A stretch of 50,016 nt of DNA, taken from positions 1 to 50,016 of the forward strand of contig CAIULK010000197.1 in assembly GCA_903899885.1 (NCBI GenBank), read 5' to 3'. Numbering within the stretch: the first letter of the stretch is position 1; each line of letters opens with the position of its first letter. A program made the position numbers and the translations under genes. Shown one piece after another: positions 48,700-50,016 of the stretch. The notes under the pieces are model-generated. The model was given only the letters and a program-made list of their open reading frames with translations, was not told the DNA's origin and did not search any database. The stretch is from an uncultured Rhodospirillaceae bacterium. Its GTDB lineage: Bacteria; Pseudomonadota; Alphaproteobacteria; Rhodospirillales; Magnetospirillaceae.

Positions 48700-48805
48700 C
48701 GCGGTCGGATCCGCCTGGATTCGCGGGACGCCGCGTTTCCGTACCTCCCCTTACCGCCCCCATCGCCGTTTCATTTCAAGTGTCATCCGGCAGGCAAAAG
48801 CCCCC

Positions 48806-50016
<1,211 letters not shown>

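Noticed and set aside
48700-48805. Promoter or terminator between the response regulator and gyrB
   Set aside because: The 106 bases show no convincing hairpin with T-run or promoter pair; the genes converge here.

Overview
The window is GC-rich, densely coded chromosomal DNA from an alphaproteobacterium, most likely a Rhodospirillales member of the Magnetospirillum/Rhodospirillum kind. This rests on a CcrM-type GANTC methyltransferase, the proA-nadD-rsfS-rlmH and mreBCD-PBP2-rodA blocks, an N-type ATPase operon and a CCDC90/DUF1640 protein. The genus is inference. There are no rRNA or tRNA genes, CRISPR arrays, prophages or complete insertion sequences, and no stretch above 300 bases lacks a gene.

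Layout. (1) 1-3677, minus: a 3'-truncated glycogen debranching enzyme, a GNAT acetyltransferase, a chemoreceptor and a periplasmic rhodanese. (2) 3833-7451, plus: a YgiQ-type radical SAM protein, probably on a leaderless mRNA, and a Cache-domain histidine kinase. (3) 7497-13905, plus: a complete N-ATPase operon atpD-C-Q-R-B-E-F-A-G, almost all junctions overlapping, with an unexpected 39-codon ORF wedged between atpA and atpG. (4) 13910-24088, minus: a coiled-coil membrane protein, ccrM, rnhB, a fused aldolase/dehydrogenase, an MtnA-like isomerase, a SerK-like DUF1015 protein, a Do-family protease, and hflC-hflK. The isomerase and aldolase look like a salvage route for methylthioribose or deoxyribose phosphates. 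(5) 24242-32371, plus: leuA, then the rod-shape and wall cluster mreB (with an apparent one-base frameshift), mreC, mreD, PBP2, rodA and murI. A palindromic mobile repeat lies between mreB and mreC. (6) 32375-35041, minus: rlmH, rsfS, nadD, proA, preceded by a Phd/YefM-type toxin-antitoxin pair. (7) 35849-41408, plus: a lipid A/LPS core block, msbA, a DUF374 acyltransferase, waaA, lpxK and an LpxL-type acyltransferase. (8) 41410-44493: a repeat-bearing lipoprotein, zapE and an aminotransferase. (9) 44540-48699: a divergent module that looks devoted to copper or another metal. CopC, an outer-membrane protein and a Met/His-rich cupredoxin lie on minus; a histidine kinase with a His-rich sensor domain and its OmpR-type regulator lie on plus. 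A TGTAAA direct repeat sits between the two arms. (10) 48806-50016, minus: the 3' part of gyrB.

The features most worth following up are the metal-sensing module, the short ORF and hairpin between atpA and atpG, the two-carboxylate c-subunit of the N-ATPase, the aldolase-dehydrogenase salvage pair, the mreB frameshift next to a mobile repeat, and two REPIN-like elements of almost equal length.
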